Shown: piece after piece, positions 10,010 through 20,412 of the stretch
Layout of the letters: each line of letters begins with the position of its first letter
Position numbering within the stretch: position 1 is the first letter of the stretch
DNA from: Notospermus geniculatus
Taxonomy: Eukaryota > Nemertea > Pilidiophora > Heteronemertea > Lineidae
Assembly (NCBI GenBank): GCA_002633025.1
Contig: NMRB01000122.1
Location: 2,548 to 66,547, forward strand
Reading direction: 5' to 3'
Length of the DNA stretch: 64,000 bases
Position numbers and translations under genes: made by a program
The notes under the pieces: model-generated
The model's input: the letters and a program-made list of their open reading frames with translations, nothing else
Told to the model about the DNA's origin: nothing
Databases searched by the model: none

Positions 10010-10303
10010 GTAAGTCCCATCAAACCCAACACCAATTAAACAAATCCAGTATTTTTTTCAACCCCGAAATTTCCATGAATAATTTTTGGTTTTGTAACAC
10101 TTTGTCTCATTCTCTCATAAAACATGTAACGGCTCAATTCGTTTGGGTTTTTCTGTGTTTGATTGATTTTATGTCTCTGTGTCCTATAGAACCATGCCGC
10201 GAAAAAATCATTAAAAATAAGTGCCTGTTTCGTTTAACAAAATGCTGTTCAGCTGACAAGTATAAAGTTTGTAAGCATGACAAATGTGGCATCAGGAGTA
10301 GCA

Positions 10304-10396
10304 TAAAGCCAGTAGCAACCAGGCGATAGATATCGCCAGCAAAATTGGCTGCTGATGCCAGGTGTGCCAGGTTGCAACGTGTGGAATCTTCTGGCC
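10304..10396. mobile_element. MITE G, left half
   Basis: AGCATAAAGCCAGTAGCAAC through TGATGCCAGGTGTG and GTGTGGAATCTTCTGG matches the left half of MITE G. It is cut off by a SINE-1 fragment. Confidence 0.7.
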
Positions 10397-10536
10397 GGGC
10401 CATATGGGATTGATCATCCCTGGCTCTTCACGTCCCTCGTCCATCGCATGGGAGAGTAAGCCATGGTGTCTTGTACTGTGTGCCTTTGCAAGGTCAATTG
10501 AAAGACCCCATCCAAGTGAGGAACAGAGTAGCTTGA
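10393..10536 (+). mobile_element. SINE-1 fragment, head and tail missing
   Basis: Starts within the head at GCCATATGGGATTGATCATC and runs through ATGGGAGAGTAAGCCATGG to GAGGAACAGAGTAGCTTGA, where it breaks into GATCAG repeats. Both ends are truncated. Confidence 0.75.
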
Positions 10537-10645
10537 TCAGTCATCGGCAACTGATCAGTCATTGGCAACTGATCAGTCATCACCAGAAAGCTAGTTGCTG
10601 TGAGTTGCTTCAAGATGCAATGTCTACCTGAGCCAGGCTTTAGGC
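10537..10645. mobile_element. MITE C3 fragment with CAACTGATCAGTCAT triplet
   Basis: Three copies of GGCAACTGATCAGTCAT-like units, then AGTTGCTTCAAGATGCAATG followed by TCTACCTG. This matches the terminal repeat of MITE C3 at 54917-55211 in inverted orientation. Confidence 0.6.
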
Positions 10646-11440
10646 TTGGTGACCTGTCTTTGTAAGGCGGTGAAGACAGTGAAAAACGCATCCGTTTAGG
10701 GGAATGGATACTCTTTGGCAACTTGTGGATCTGCAAGTTGCTGGTCCATTGTGGTCTATTGTGCTAAAATTGTAGGGATGGAAGATTCAACAAGTCACTT
10801 TATGGAGCCACTAGGCTTTGTGAATGCAAGGTCCAAGGAAGTGTGGGCAGACCACCATTCCATGACATTTCTATTTCTAATTCCCTTGCGGCTATAGTGA
10901 ACTATCTTCGTGGGTGAAGACAGTGCGAGTCACTTCCATTTGGGAGGAGCGGTAGCTTCTTTCTTGTTCCTTGGCAACATTACTGATAAAATCATGATCA
11001 TAAGCATGAAAATAGAAAAATTGTTGATGTCTCAAAGGTTGTTGGACACGTTAGACTTTCCTCTATGCCTCATTTGTTGAAGAACAAAAAAGCCTTGCCA
11101 TGCCCAAAGCTATATACTTTTAGGAGCGTCTAGCTTGTGTGGGTGAAGGTGTGACTGCACTGAGTGGGCTGGCAGAATGTATCCATGCGTAGTCAAGTCC
11201 TAAAAAGAGAGTGAGTCACGAGTTGGATGCCAAATTCGATATTAGCGGCACCTCCTTTGTGAGATGTTCTGAAAAGCAGAAGGAAAGTAGCCCAACTAAC
11301 CAAAGCAAAATTAGCCTGAAGCTAAAGACGAGCTTGGAAAGTCAGAAAGACTCAATTCTTTTAAATGGGAATTGAATCCAGTGCAAGGGACAGATAGGGA
11401 CCAATAGGGACACGCTAACAACGTGGCACTACGTAGAGTC
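10646..11440. other. No feature recognised
   Basis: No repeat partner within the window and no convincing exon. The frame at 10715-10897 lacks recognisable features. Confidence 0.45.
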
Positions 11441-11867
11441 TTAAGCCAGGCATACATCACACTTCCGACTGGAAGCAACTGATCTGATCAGCTGCTGGTG
11501 ATGTACGCACTGTACGTACATCGCAAATTCCGCATCTCAGTAAAACTAGGAGGATCCAATCAGTCGTCATGTCCTGACCGTGTACATTGCACTTGCGACT
11601 GGCAGCAACTCAGGTAACATCCGGGGTGTTGAGACTCGACGAGACTAGGTTTCGTTCACAAAACTGGCACTGATCAGTCGCAAACCACCTTCCATCACAG
11701 TAACTGAACGAAACTGGGTACAACTACTCGCTAGAAGTTGAACATGTGCAACTCGGGGCAACTGGCAAAATCTCAGTTCCAGCAAGTCACAAGGGTGTGT
11801 ACATCGACTGTTACTGGTGACTGATCAGTTGCCACCAGTTACAGCTAGATCTCCCAGTCACCAGTAG
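11441..11867. mobile_element. MITE C2, uninterrupted copy (empty site for a HINE)
   Basis: Left end TAAGCCAGGCATACATCACA and repeated GCGACTGG/CCAGTCGC, CAACTGATCAGTTGCC and CAGTTCCAGC motifs match, in the opposite orientation, the copy at 46829-47960. At 11540-11560 it reads CAGTAAAACTAGGAGGATCC, where the other copy carries a 649-bp HINE. This copy is therefore the pre-insertion state. Confidence 0.8.
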
Positions 11868-12020
11868 GTGATATTGCAAGCAATCTGCGTGACTGCAAGC
11901 AAGCAAAATTGGCTGCTGATGCCAGGTGTGCGGTGGAAAGCGATGCGTGGAATCTTCTCGCCAGTGATGCTTGCCCAATATCAAAAGTGACATTGCCTAG
12001 TGTGCAGTGGAGGGCGAGAA
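11868..12020. mobile_element. MITE G fragment
   Basis: GATATTGCAAGCAATCTG, AAATTGGCTGCTGATGCCAG, GATGCGTGGAATCTTCTCGC and GTGCAGTGGAGGGCGAGAAC match the central part of MITE G. The right terminal repeat is absent. 12021-12400 beyond it shows nothing I recognise. Confidence 0.75.
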
Positions 12021-12404
12021 CATCAACAATGCCAGATTGTCCATTGAGAGCCAACTCATCCCACGTGGAAGAGCACCTTCACTAAAGTGGCCATTTCTGC
12101 AGCACTTCTGCACTGCTGAAGCATTCCTATGTCCAATATCATTCAACTATTTTCTCCCACTGTGGACACTATTGTGGTTTTTTTGTGGCACTGATAGCAT
12201 TCTTTCTATAACAATCGAGGTTGATGACACATGTTTCAATGATTTCCATGACAAATACATTGTATCGGTTGATCAGCGCACATGGAACTGAATTGTTTGG
12301 CGTGATCTGTGAACTGCCAAGGACATATGGGTGTCGGGCTGTCACTTTTGATATGGTACTGACATGACAAAATTATGTCTGGATGCAGCTTGGCTCTGTG
12401 GAGT

Positions 12405-12565
12405 GCAGGATAATGTGCATCCCTTCCAAAGACAACATAGGAGGGGCACTGCAGAAGTACCATCATCATCATCATTACACGGCGTCAACCCTATTGGCTT
12501 TTTGCCGTAGGTATGGAGTCTACCACAGGCTTCAGTCCACTTGGCCAGACCAGTGCACCTTTTAA
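12405..12565 (+). repeat. Dispersed repeat block (copy 1) with R-unit relic
   Basis: CATCCCTTCCAAAGACAACA and GGAGGGGCACTGCAG recur at 13058-13100. From 12455 the block runs into CATCATCATCATTACACGG and TATGGAGTCTACCACAGGC, related to the R units at 20160 and 53960. Its nature is unknown. Confidence 0.6.
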
Positions 12566-12631
12566 TTCATGGTTTCAATACCTGACCTGACCAGTTCATC
12601 AGGTGGTACAAGGTTCTTCATGGCAATGAGG

Positions 12632-13000
12632 AACCCGCGTGCCGGAAATCCCGACAGGTCGGCGCTGCGAGCAGTGCGACCAAAACGACGTCATTGACGT
12701 CGTTTTGGGTGTTGACGTTGCGTCATGAAAAAATCTGCTGTACATTTTCTACAGGTATAATGAGATAATGACGTTGCCATAATCGCCATCTATCTCTTCA
12801 TTTTAAGGAAAAAAAGCACCGCAAAATGCAGATATTTTCATCTGCTACAAGATGGTGTAAATTTTAATGCCAGGCGACCGAAACAAACGGGTGCTTTTCA
12901 CGCCAGAAATAAATGGAAACAACGTTAGAAAAAAGAAACTTCGGTCGCACTGCTCACAGCGCCACGTCGTGACGTTAGTTCCTCCGGTTTCCCATTCCGT
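12632..13000. mobile_element. Foldback MITE with 29-bp perfect palindrome
   Basis: Arms GGCGCTGCGAGCAGTGCGAC and the complement of GTCGCACTGCTCACAGCGCC pair across about 350 bp. GCCGGAAATCCC pairs loosely with GGTTTCCC further out. Inside, 12680-12708 is a perfect palindrome (14-bp arms around T) containing two TGACGTC sites. It sits between two copies of the 12405 dispersed repeat. Confidence 0.75.
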
Positions 13001-13044
13001 ATGGACGCAAGGCCCATTCCTTCTGAAGTGTGTGTGGCTAGGCT

Positions 13045-13130
13045 GAGCTGTGGACGGCAGGAGCATCCATTCCAAAGACAACACAGGAGGGGCACTGCAG
13101 AGATATCAGTGCTGGCCAGGCCATGCCCCT
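13045..13130 (+). repeat. Dispersed repeat block (copy 2)
   Basis: GCATCCATTCCAAAGACAAC, GGAGGGGCACTGCAG and TGGCCAGGCCATGCC parallel the copy at 12405. It lies directly after the foldback element. Confidence 0.65.
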
Positions 13131-13154
13131 TGGAATTCAGGGTTTCGAGCACAG

Positions 13155-13215
13155 AGAGGAGCATGGATAGCAAAGTGGTTATCACGTCCACTTGAAGCAA
13201 GCGGCAGGTTCCGGG
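13155..13215 (+). mobile_element. SINE-1 tRNA-like head only
   Basis: GGAGCATGGATAGCAAAGTG then GTTATCACGTCCACTTGAAG and GGCAGGTTCCGGGCTTC are the tRNA-Val-like head with a damaged B box. The body is absent. 13216-13671 shows nothing I recognise. Confidence 0.7.
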
Positions 13216-13671
13216 CTTCTCATGGGGCGGAATTTGCGTATTATTCCCCTAAACTGCTCGGACATTTCCCTCAGGCCAGCAATGAGGGAACACTTGTGAA
13301 TGAGGATGAGCAGTAACCCAAAGAGAGGCTGAAGACCAACGATGCTTACCTTGCGGGATATTATCGTGTGGGTGGAATATTATGAAAACCTACAAGTTCT
13401 GGTAGACGTAAATACTTTGTATGTACTTAACATGACCTGCCTTTGTTTATGAATGAAGGCATTAGGCTGAGCCACCTGCTGATAAGCTCATGATGGGAGT
13501 AGGCCTATGTGTTGGCTAGAATCTGAATTGGTGTTTTTTGGGAGAAGAGGTTTTTGAGAATTCAAAGAAGTAGAGTAACGATTTTTGTGCATCTTACAGG
13601 TTGGTTTTGTCAGGATCTGGACATGGGTTGATGTGGTGCGGGCTCAGTCATTAACTCATAACCAGAAGGTT

Positions 13672-14210
13672 GAGCTGTGATAGCCTAGTGGTCATCACGT
13701 CCGCTCAGTAAGCAGCAGGTCCCAGGTTCGAAGCCAGCCTGGGTCATATGGGATTAATCATCCCTGGCTCAGCCGTCGCATGGGACAGTAAGCCGTGGTG
13801 CCTTGTACCTTGTGCCTTTGCAAGAGCAAGTAAAAGACCTCATCCAAGAAAGGAACATGAGAACAGTATGTTGCATCATTGACCTACCTTTATCCACATA
13901 CGTCACGCGGAAGGTGCGCTTCAGTTCACTGCGTCTGTTCTTCGTGACGTCTGCGCACCACGGGCGAATGACGTTACGTCTTCGCCACGTGCCGTCCACG
14001 GCCGTGCGTGACGTCAATGGAAGATACGAGGACGGTACGGGCATGACACTGCATGTCGTACACGGATGGTGCACGGTGCGGAAGGGAGTTCAATTACTGT
14101 AATGTAGTGAATGTAGCTTGTGATGGCATCTTCCCATACTTGGCGAGGGGCAACAATGCTTTGGCTTCGGCCCTGACGGAGACATACATTATAAATACAA
14201 ATTGAAATAC
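13672..14210 (+). mobile_element. SINE-1 interrupted by a 239-bp insertion
   Basis: The head and 5' body run from GAGCTGTGATAGCCTAGTGG to GGAACATGAGAACAGTA. The 3' body resumes at ATGTAGCTTGTGATGGC (14106) and ends with a TATAAATACAAATTGAAATAC tail. The intervening 13868-14105 is foreign to SINE-1. Confidence 0.85.
13868..14105. mobile_element. GC-rich insertion with TGACGT motifs
   Basis: Ends ACAGTATGTTG and CAATTACTGTAATG are short inverted repeats. The interior is CpG-rich and holds ACGTCACGCGG, GTGACGTCTGCGCACCACGG, ATGACGTTACGT and GCGTGACGTCAATGG. The part from 13900 to 13985 is weakly self-complementary. It has a 99-101-codon open frame on each strand, which I attribute to base composition. 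The family is unknown. Confidence 0.6.
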
Positions 14211-15327
14211 TAAAGGTATCCTTGGCACCCTCTACTTTATGACTTTTGTCATTCAGCAGACCCTGTGTTTAACAATTATGATTTGGCCTACTTTGAGTTT
14301 TTTTCCTGAGACAGCCTGATGGTATTTAATGTGCAAGGGAAGTAATCCAGGACTTTAAGTTCCCTGAAATACAGAATTATTTCATGGTGATATGGCGACT
14401 AGTGTTTTAGGTTCAAACTGCGTCATTCGCCAGTGAAATTTTTCCAACCTCTTCTCATATTTTCTTAGTTGCATACACCGCATAATGCAGGTGGACTCCA
14501 TCAAGACTCTTGTTGGCTTTTGAAAGCTTACCACATCTCCTCGAATGTAAGGAAGTCAATTTTCAATAAAAAATGTTATTACGACTTAAAATCTAAATTT
14601 CGTGCTTTTTATTGAGCATGTCAATTTGACTCCTGAGATTAATAGGTAAGGCGTGGATAATCCATACTAAGTATACCAGGCTGTAATGATCAAAGTGAAT
14701 GCGATTGAGCAGAAAAATGTCACTCTAGGAGTTTGGTATGCAGTAGGCATTTGGGTTACATGCTGTAACTTAAAAAGAGAGACTCCACTCGTTGTAAACT
14801 TGAATTTTTATCAATCCATGGAGACTATTGCCATGAATTGTGATGTCACTAGTGTCAATAGGCTGACCACCCATGAGCTAATACTGTGACTGCCAGGCCT
14901 ATTGGTTGTACCTTCATAAATATTAATTGAGCACATGTGACATCACATGTGCTGTGCAACGGTCCCCTTGGGATGGAATAAAATACTTAAAATGATGAGT
15001 TAACTGATGTTAAAAAAATATGACATGAATTTCAATGTGTTTAAAACGATATTTCAAAAATTCAAAATTTTACACAATGAATGGAGTCTCCCTTTAACAA
15101 GCACAGCTACTCTAAAAGCATGTCATGCATGGACGAAGTATTAATCCTTCACCAGATCTGATATAAATCAACGAAATTTATTGGAATTTTTCAATGGTAG
15201 CTGTGGTAGTCCGACTTTCCCTTCGGCGCAGTCATAAGATGCATAATCGAGACCCAGAGGCTAAATACAGCACTAATGCCAGAAGCTCAATAGAGAGTAA
15301 TGGGCAATTTTTATGTCAGGATGTGCT
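14211..15327. other. No feature recognised
   Basis: AT-rich, with an imperfect CACATGTGACATCACATGTG palindrome at about 14933-14952. No gene supported. Confidence 0.45.
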
Positions 15328-16030
15328 TGATAGATGCATAGATTGTGCGGTGAACATGCCTCATAAAAGCACCAATAGTGGTGCGTGTTTGAGGCAGTGT
15401 TGGTGCATGTTTGATGTGCATGTGCCACATGCATCAATGTTGGTGCATGTTTGATGTTCACATGCCTTATAAATGCACCAGTGATGGTGCATACTTGAGG
15501 TAGGGTTAGTGCATGTTTGATGCAGTGCTCCAAAGTGAGGCTTAGGCCTACACAGCTTTTTTGGTGGGAAACATGAGCTGTACTCTTGATAGATGCAAAT
15601 ATTGTACTGTGTACATGCCTCACAAATACATCTGTGATGGTGCATGTTTGAGGCAGGGTTGATGTATGTATGATGTAGTGCTCTTGATTGGTACATTTTT
15701 AGGAAGGACTGGAGGTGTGATCTCATTCCTGCTGACAAGAATACATCTCTGAAATATTGCATGTTTGAATCTAAAATGAATGAATCTGGAATGGTGCATG
15801 TTTGAGGCAGGGTTGGTGCATCTTTGATGTAGTGCTCCTAAGCGAGGCATACACAACCTTTTGGTATGGGCTGGAGCTGTCCGGATAGATGCAAAAATTG
15901 TACTTTTTACATGCCTCACAAATACACCAGTGATGGTGCATGTTGGAGGCAGAATTGATGTCGATTTTATGTAGTACTCACAAATGGGGCATACACTGCT
16001 TTTTGCGAGGGACTGGAGCTGTTACTTTGA
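15328..16030. repeat. Degenerate 260-300-bp tandem repeat
   Basis: The block GATAGATGCAAATATTGTAC, CATGCCTCACAAATACAC, GTGATGGTGCATGTTTGAGG, GTAGTGCTC, GAGGCATACAC and GGGCTGGAGCTGT recurs from 15328, 15587 and 15884. A shorter GGTGCATGTTTGATG sub-repeat lies within the first unit. The His/Thr/Cys-rich open frames on the - strand (up to 133 codons) simply translate the repeat. Confidence 0.75.
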
Positions 16031-16857
16031 AATTACATCTCATCTGAAATGGAACAAAATAACCTGATATCCTCAATCATTTGGCAAAAATATTCAAAAC
16101 ATTATTATCAAGGCTCAAATGATCCGTTTTCATAAACATGCCTCTTGGAATTTGATCATGGCGCATCTGAAATTTGGAACCTAAGGTCGATTGCTTCTAC
16201 CTTGAGCAATTGTTTCCATGGCATCATATTCGGTGAAGCTTTATATTTTGCTTAACCTTTTCTCGTCAACAGTATTATAGGGAATGTAACGGTATAAAAC
16301 ATTCACATGTACATTGCCTTGCGTCATGTCACAAAGCCCGAACCTAATAACCATATCATGTTGATACACTTAGCTCTGGAGAAAAAAACCTAAACGCATT
16401 AATCCCTCTAGAGTATTCATACTCCATTAAAACACGATGCTCACAGTTCAGTGCTGGGGGAACAATCATTTTATCAACGGTAAGCAACCATGTCAAATGT
16501 AATTCCATGTTCTCTACAATTCGTGTGTTGATTTTTAACAGGTAATGAGGGGAGAATGTCGAACGTAGAAGNGTTCTCAGCGTGCCCGGTGGTCACCCTG
16601 CTACGTATTAGGGGGTAATCCTTTTAAGGGGTCGTGTGCCCAGCGTGTGGTGGTCACTCTTGATGGGTAGTTTAATTACAATGTGGTCCTCGAATCGTAA
16701 GGGGGCAGGGACCCTCGTCTTTGTTATGGTGTGACTTGGTCATCATCATCGTAATCATGGTGGGATAACTGTGGGGTACCATTCTCTCACTCTTCCTCAT
16801 TTCTTGTAATAAAGGAAGTTGTGTTTAAGTAATCAGTGGTACCATTTCACTTGTTCC
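16031..16857. other. No feature recognised; N at 16572
   Basis: Contains an ambiguous base at 16572 that may mark a contig join. GCGTGCCCGGTGGTCACCC (16581) and CAGCGTGTGGTGGTCACTC (16639) form a short direct repeat. Nothing else supported. Confidence 0.45.
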
Positions 16858-16928
16858 TAAGGCTGGATTTGAACCCGGGACCTGCTGCTTGCTAAGCGGA
16901 CGTGATAATCACTAGGCTATCACGACAC
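16858..16928 (-). mobile_element. SINE-1 tRNA-like head, solitary
   Basis: On the - strand it reads GATAGCCTAGTGATTATCAC, GTCCGCTTAGCAAGCAGCAG, GTCCCGGGTTCAAATCCAGC. It keeps A and B boxes but no body. The acceptor stem does not pair, so I do not call it a tRNA gene. Confidence 0.75.
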
Positions 16929-18046
16929 CTGTGAGGAGCCTTCTCCTCTGGGTTTGAAACAGATCGGCACTGGTGACATCACACCGTTACTGATATCGGA
17001 AGCCACTGCCGCACGTGCATCCTCAGTGGGTCTGGCGGCCGCGCCCAGAAAAATTCAAAATCTAGAAGCCCTGAAATGCGATTTCCCAGCATCTCAAATG
17101 TTGATGTTTAGTGTATTTACCTGTAATACATGTCAGAGTTAGATTCTCATGCCAACCAATCGGTGAAATAAACACATCAAAATACCTATGAGGAGGCTGA
17201 TATATGGTCCCTTTAACATGCATTCAATTACACTCTTTACCAATAGAATGAGAGCACAGAAACAATTCTCAGATATATTCATACCAGCAAATTACAAATA
17301 GTATTTAAACAGCACAAGATATCTTGAAAAATATTGATATCACCCACTAGTGGAGTACAACATGAATACTAAACAAACACTATCAAAGAGTTGCTGCAGT
17401 TGTATTTTATTGCAAAATTCTACTATAATATCATTGGCCGATACATTCTTCATTGCATTCACTACAACTCCAGATCTGGCAGAGAAACTGTGTCAGATTT
17501 TTTCATTATTTCAATCTGTGTCACTGTTCTCATTAAATTCTTTGGTCATTTTTAATCAAGTCACAAAAAGAGTTATAATAATCGTTACCACTTACAAAGA
17601 CAGTGATGATTCATTAATTCATTAATAGTATGGGCATGCGTTTGAATGAAAGTCATTATAGGCCCTTTTACACTACGAAATTTTTACTGAGCTCAATCCC
17701 GACGGAGCACGGTTTGGTACCAATTTTGCCCAGTGTAGACTAAACGGGTCGAGACAGCTTGTCCTGGTACCAAATTAGCCCTGCAATCTGAGGTAGGCTC
17801 GGCCCGGGTCGAGCACGGTTCGGTTGAAATTCCACCAATCTAAACAGCTAGAGTTAACTCTTTCAGCCCTGGGCAATTTTTTCGCCGCGACTCCCAAATC
17901 CTTGGCGATTTTCTGAGAAAAAAATATTTCGGGATTTTAAAAAACTACTTACCCAATCTTATGTTGTAGAAAATTTAGTTTGGGGGTGGGCGGAGATGTG
18001 AGATTGATTTTGGCGAACGGATATATCCGTCCATAGGACCGAAAGA
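16929..18046. other. Mostly unrecognised; TTAA- and GTGTAG-type repeat relics
   Basis: GAAATGCGATTTCCCAGCATC (17075-17095) resembles an internal part of the element at 51149. TTAACTCTTTCAGCCCTGGG (17856) to GGACCGAAAGAG (18037) may be a decayed TTAA MITE. 17641-17840 holds CACTACG...AGTGTAG-type short inverted pieces and ATTTTGCCCAG. I would not define these further. Confidence 0.35.
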
Positions 18047-18210
18047 GTAATACATGGTGCCTTGCACCTTGTGCCTTTGCAAGGGCAAGTAAAAGACCCC
18101 ATCCAAGTGAGGACCATGAGTAGCTTGAGATGGCCTCTTCCGTACTTACCAAGGCCAATAATGCTATGACTTCGGCCCTGACGGAAAAAACAAATACATA
18201 CATACATACT
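18047..18210 (+). mobile_element. SINE-1, 5'-truncated
   Basis: Starts at TACATGGTGCCTTGCACC and runs through GGGCAAGTAAAAGACCCCAT, CCGTACTTACCAAGGCC and GCCCTGACGGAAAA to an ATACATACATACATAC tail. 5' truncation is typical of retrotransposed copies. Confidence 0.88.
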
Positions 18211-18779
18211 AGAGTTCAGCTGCACTGTTACTACCCTATCACCTTCATCATCAGCCCGTCATATTTTCACCATCCTGTACTGATCCATATAATATGATCA
18301 TAATAAAACCCCAGATAACCACAGCCATCCACAGGGATGGGACTACATATTCAATACATTTTCCATGCTATCTTACCCAATTTGCAATTTCAACCCATTT
18401 AATTGCTACCGCGGACAAAACCACGTAAAACATTGATGCCCAATATACTAGCATGTATTGCGACTCCGATAATTGCCGTGGATAAAAAAAACTTTAAATA
18501 ATTTGCTTGCTGCTGAACATGTTGTGCATTCATAATTGATGGAGTGACGCCTGACTTGGCTTCAATGAATTCATCCAATTATTAGCTTGCTGGAATTTTC
18601 TGTACTTTTGGGAATATATTTCTATACATACAACATGCTATACCATGATATGACTGTTAAGGGGCACATCCTGATCTCTTAGGCCTGCATTTAACCCCTT
18701 GCAGCTACTATATGGCACGGCTTAACCCACCGGCCATGGAGGATTTCCTTTATGGCCTAGTGCTTAGCACGTTAAGCCT
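18211..18779. other. No feature recognised
   Basis: AT-rich, no repeat partner seen, no exon candidate. Confidence 0.45.
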
Positions 18780-18870
18780 GCCGCACACTGGAGCTACAGT
18801 GTACATGTATCTGCTGAGCAAAAAAGTTAGTTGAGACCATTTGCTCAGCAGATAGCTCGCATGTAGTGCG
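18780..18870. repeat. Hairpin with 13-bp perfect stem
   Basis: TCTGCTGAGCAAA (18810-18822) pairs perfectly with TTTGCTCAGCAGA (18840-18852). The outer CGCACACTGGAGCTAC pairs loosely with GTAGCTCGCATGTAGTGCG-type sequence. It is probably a small foldback element. Confidence 0.65.
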
Positions 18871-18889
18871 TATTTTTCGTTGAGTTTTC

Positions 18890-19109
18890 TGCCTCAGATG
18901 ACACAATGGAAATCTCGGTGACGTCACAACATCAAAAGGCATGAACAACATTGTTATTTTCGTTAAATATTAATATTTCAAAATCTAGCAGAGCAGGCAA
19001 ATCAAAATTCGGGCTTCGTAAGGACATGTCTGAGGTTTTCTGTCTGCATGTGCATACCAAGTTTGGGGGCAGATCGCCGCCAAACTTGGTTCGTCAGTGT
19101 TGGAGACAG
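18890..19109 (+). repeat. Dispersed repeat H, uninterrupted copy
   Basis: GGAAATCTCGGTGACGTCA, CATTGTTATTTTCGTTAA, CAAAATTCGGGCTTCGTA and GTGCATACCAAGTTTGGGGG match 24241-24290 plus 25260-25400. In the second copy a 969-bp HINE separates CATTGT from TATTTTCG. Here the two halves are contiguous, giving the empty site. Its TE class is unknown. Confidence 0.75.
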
Positions 19110-19357
19110 TAGACGATTCTCGAATCTCAAAAGATCTTTGCACTTCCACCAAAATCTCAACCAGAACCTCGATCTGAAACCGGCTGATGTGACGCCATCC
19201 ATGATTCAGCAATGGTCGCGTCTGATGCAACGTCTTCGACGTCACTATCATGGGGTTGTCTGCGTTACGTCATTCAGTTTCAGACCGAGGTTGTGCTTGA
19301 GATTTCGGCGGAAGTGCGCAGATCTTTGTTGTTTACGTCAATTTGAGAACGGTCTAT
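19110..19357. mobile_element. MITE D, complete copy
   Basis: Ends TAGACGATTCTCGAA and TTGAGAACGGTCTATT are inverted. Subterminal AGATCTTTG and GCGCAGATCTTTG, AAATCTCAACCAGAACCTCG and a central CGACGTCACTATC complete the family. Other copies: 30910, 35619, 39374, 48838. A 154-codon frame across 19048-19512 spans this and the adjacent repeat and is not a gene. Confidence 0.85.
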
Positions 19358-19650
19358 TGCGAACAAACTCTTCTCATTTAGTATTATTAGATTTGGGGGA
19401 TTCCGCCAGGAACAGCAAGGTAGAACGCATCTCTATACGACAAAATACGTTTTCGAAATCACGATCATCCACAATCATATGTCAAGCAACGATCGTGTCA
19501 CATGCTATATAGCGATTATATTTTGATACCCAGTCAGAGTGGGCGTCTGTTATTGTCATAGATCACATAGAGTGCTGAGCCTCTTAATCTGGCATTATGA
19601 TGGAGACACCTCATTTATGGGAACTAAAGCCGACCCATTTAGATGTCACC
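19358..19650. other. No feature recognised
   Basis: Short unassigned stretch between MITE D and the duplicated segment. Nothing supported. Confidence 0.4.
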
Positions 19651-19719
19651 TATGTTGGGCCTACTGCTGGGAGAAGGATAAGCAAGCGTAATTCCTTGTT
19701 TTGTGGGTTACCATCAATT
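19651..19719 (+). repeat. Segment duplicated at 20268-20337
   Basis: GTTGGGCCTACTGCTG, AAGGATAAGCAAGCGTAATT and CCTTGTTTTGTGGGTTACCA recur 617 bp downstream. Both copies are followed by a SINE-1 head, so the duplication includes the junction. Confidence 0.85.
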
Positions 19720-20001
19720 GAGGAGCCTTGTAGCCTGGTGGTTATCGTGTCCGCTTAGCAGGCGGTAGGTCCTGGGTTCGAATTCTGGGCCGTATGGGAT
19801 TAATCATCCCTGGCTCTTCAGTCCATTGCATAGGACAGTAAACCATGGTGTCTACCTTGTTCCATTGCAAGGGCAAGTAAAAGACCCCATCCAAGTGAGG
19901 AACATGAGTAGCTTGAGATGGCCTTCCGTACTTCCAAGGCCAATAATGCTATGGCTTCGTCCCTGATAGAAAAATCTAATACAAATACAAATACAAATAC
20001 T
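19720..20001 (+). mobile_element. SINE-1, full length
   Basis: Head GAGCCTTGTAGCCTGGTGG with B box GGGTTCGAATTCTG, complete body with small deletions (GGCCTTCCGTACTTCC), and tail (ATACAA)n. It is directly followed by an R unit, the same order as at 53536-54080. Confidence 0.9.
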
Positions 20002-20008
20002 TGCTGCT

Positions 20009-20260
20009 GTGAATGGTGACTGGGTGCACAGCTTTCAGCACAATGACAGCAAAAACATTGGTAACCAGCTGTTATCTGCAAGTTCTATGGTGGAGGCTTT
20101 AGAAAAGGCCCGCATTGGATCTCATTGACGAAGCTTTTACAGGACTTGTAGGTCCATATGATGACTGCTTTCATCATCACACAGCATCATTACCCTGGTG
20201 GGTTTTGCCGGAGGTATGGAGTCCACGACAGGCTAAAGTCCACCTGTGTGGGACCTCCTG
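20009..20260 (+). repeat. R unit, copy 1
   Basis: ATGGTGACTGGGTGCAC, ATTGGTAACCAGC, AGGACTTGTAGGTCCATATG, CATCATCACACAGCATCAT and GTATGGAGTCCACGACAGGC match 53812-54080 and in part 12455-12560. The role is unknown. No frame is conserved between copies. Confidence 0.7.
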
Positions 20261-20267
20261 GCTAGCG

Positions 20268-20412
20268 ATGTTGGGCCTACTGCTGAGGGAAGGATAAGCA
20301 AGCGTAATTCCTTGTTTTGTGGGTTACCATCAGATATGGAGTCTTGGTAGCCTGGTGGTTATCATGTCCGCTTAGACGGTAGGTCCTGGATTCAAATTCT
20401 GGGCCGTACCCC
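20268..20412 (+). repeat. Duplicated segment plus SINE-1 head
   Basis: 20268-20337 repeats 19651-19719. From 20338 it continues into a SINE-1 tRNA-like head (GGTAGCCTGGTGGTTATC, GGTCCTGGATTCAAATTC) that stops before the body. 20413-20722 beyond it holds nothing I recognise. Confidence 0.8.

Noticed and set aside
12465-12478. CATCATCATCATTACAC as a microsatellite or His-tag-like coding
   Set aside because: Only four CAT repeats within a dispersed repeat; no significance.
16858-16928. Functional tRNA gene on the - strand
   Set aside because: A and B boxes are SINE-1-like, but the acceptor stem does not pair and the same head occurs in many SINE copies.
17856-18050. TTAA MITE with CTCTTTCAGCCCTGG / CCGAAAGAG ends
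   Set aside because: The right TTAA is absent and a SINE-1 fragment begins there, so the boundaries cannot be supported.
19048-19512. 154-codon + strand frame
   Set aside because: It spans dispersed repeat H and MITE D, both present elsewhere without a conserved frame.
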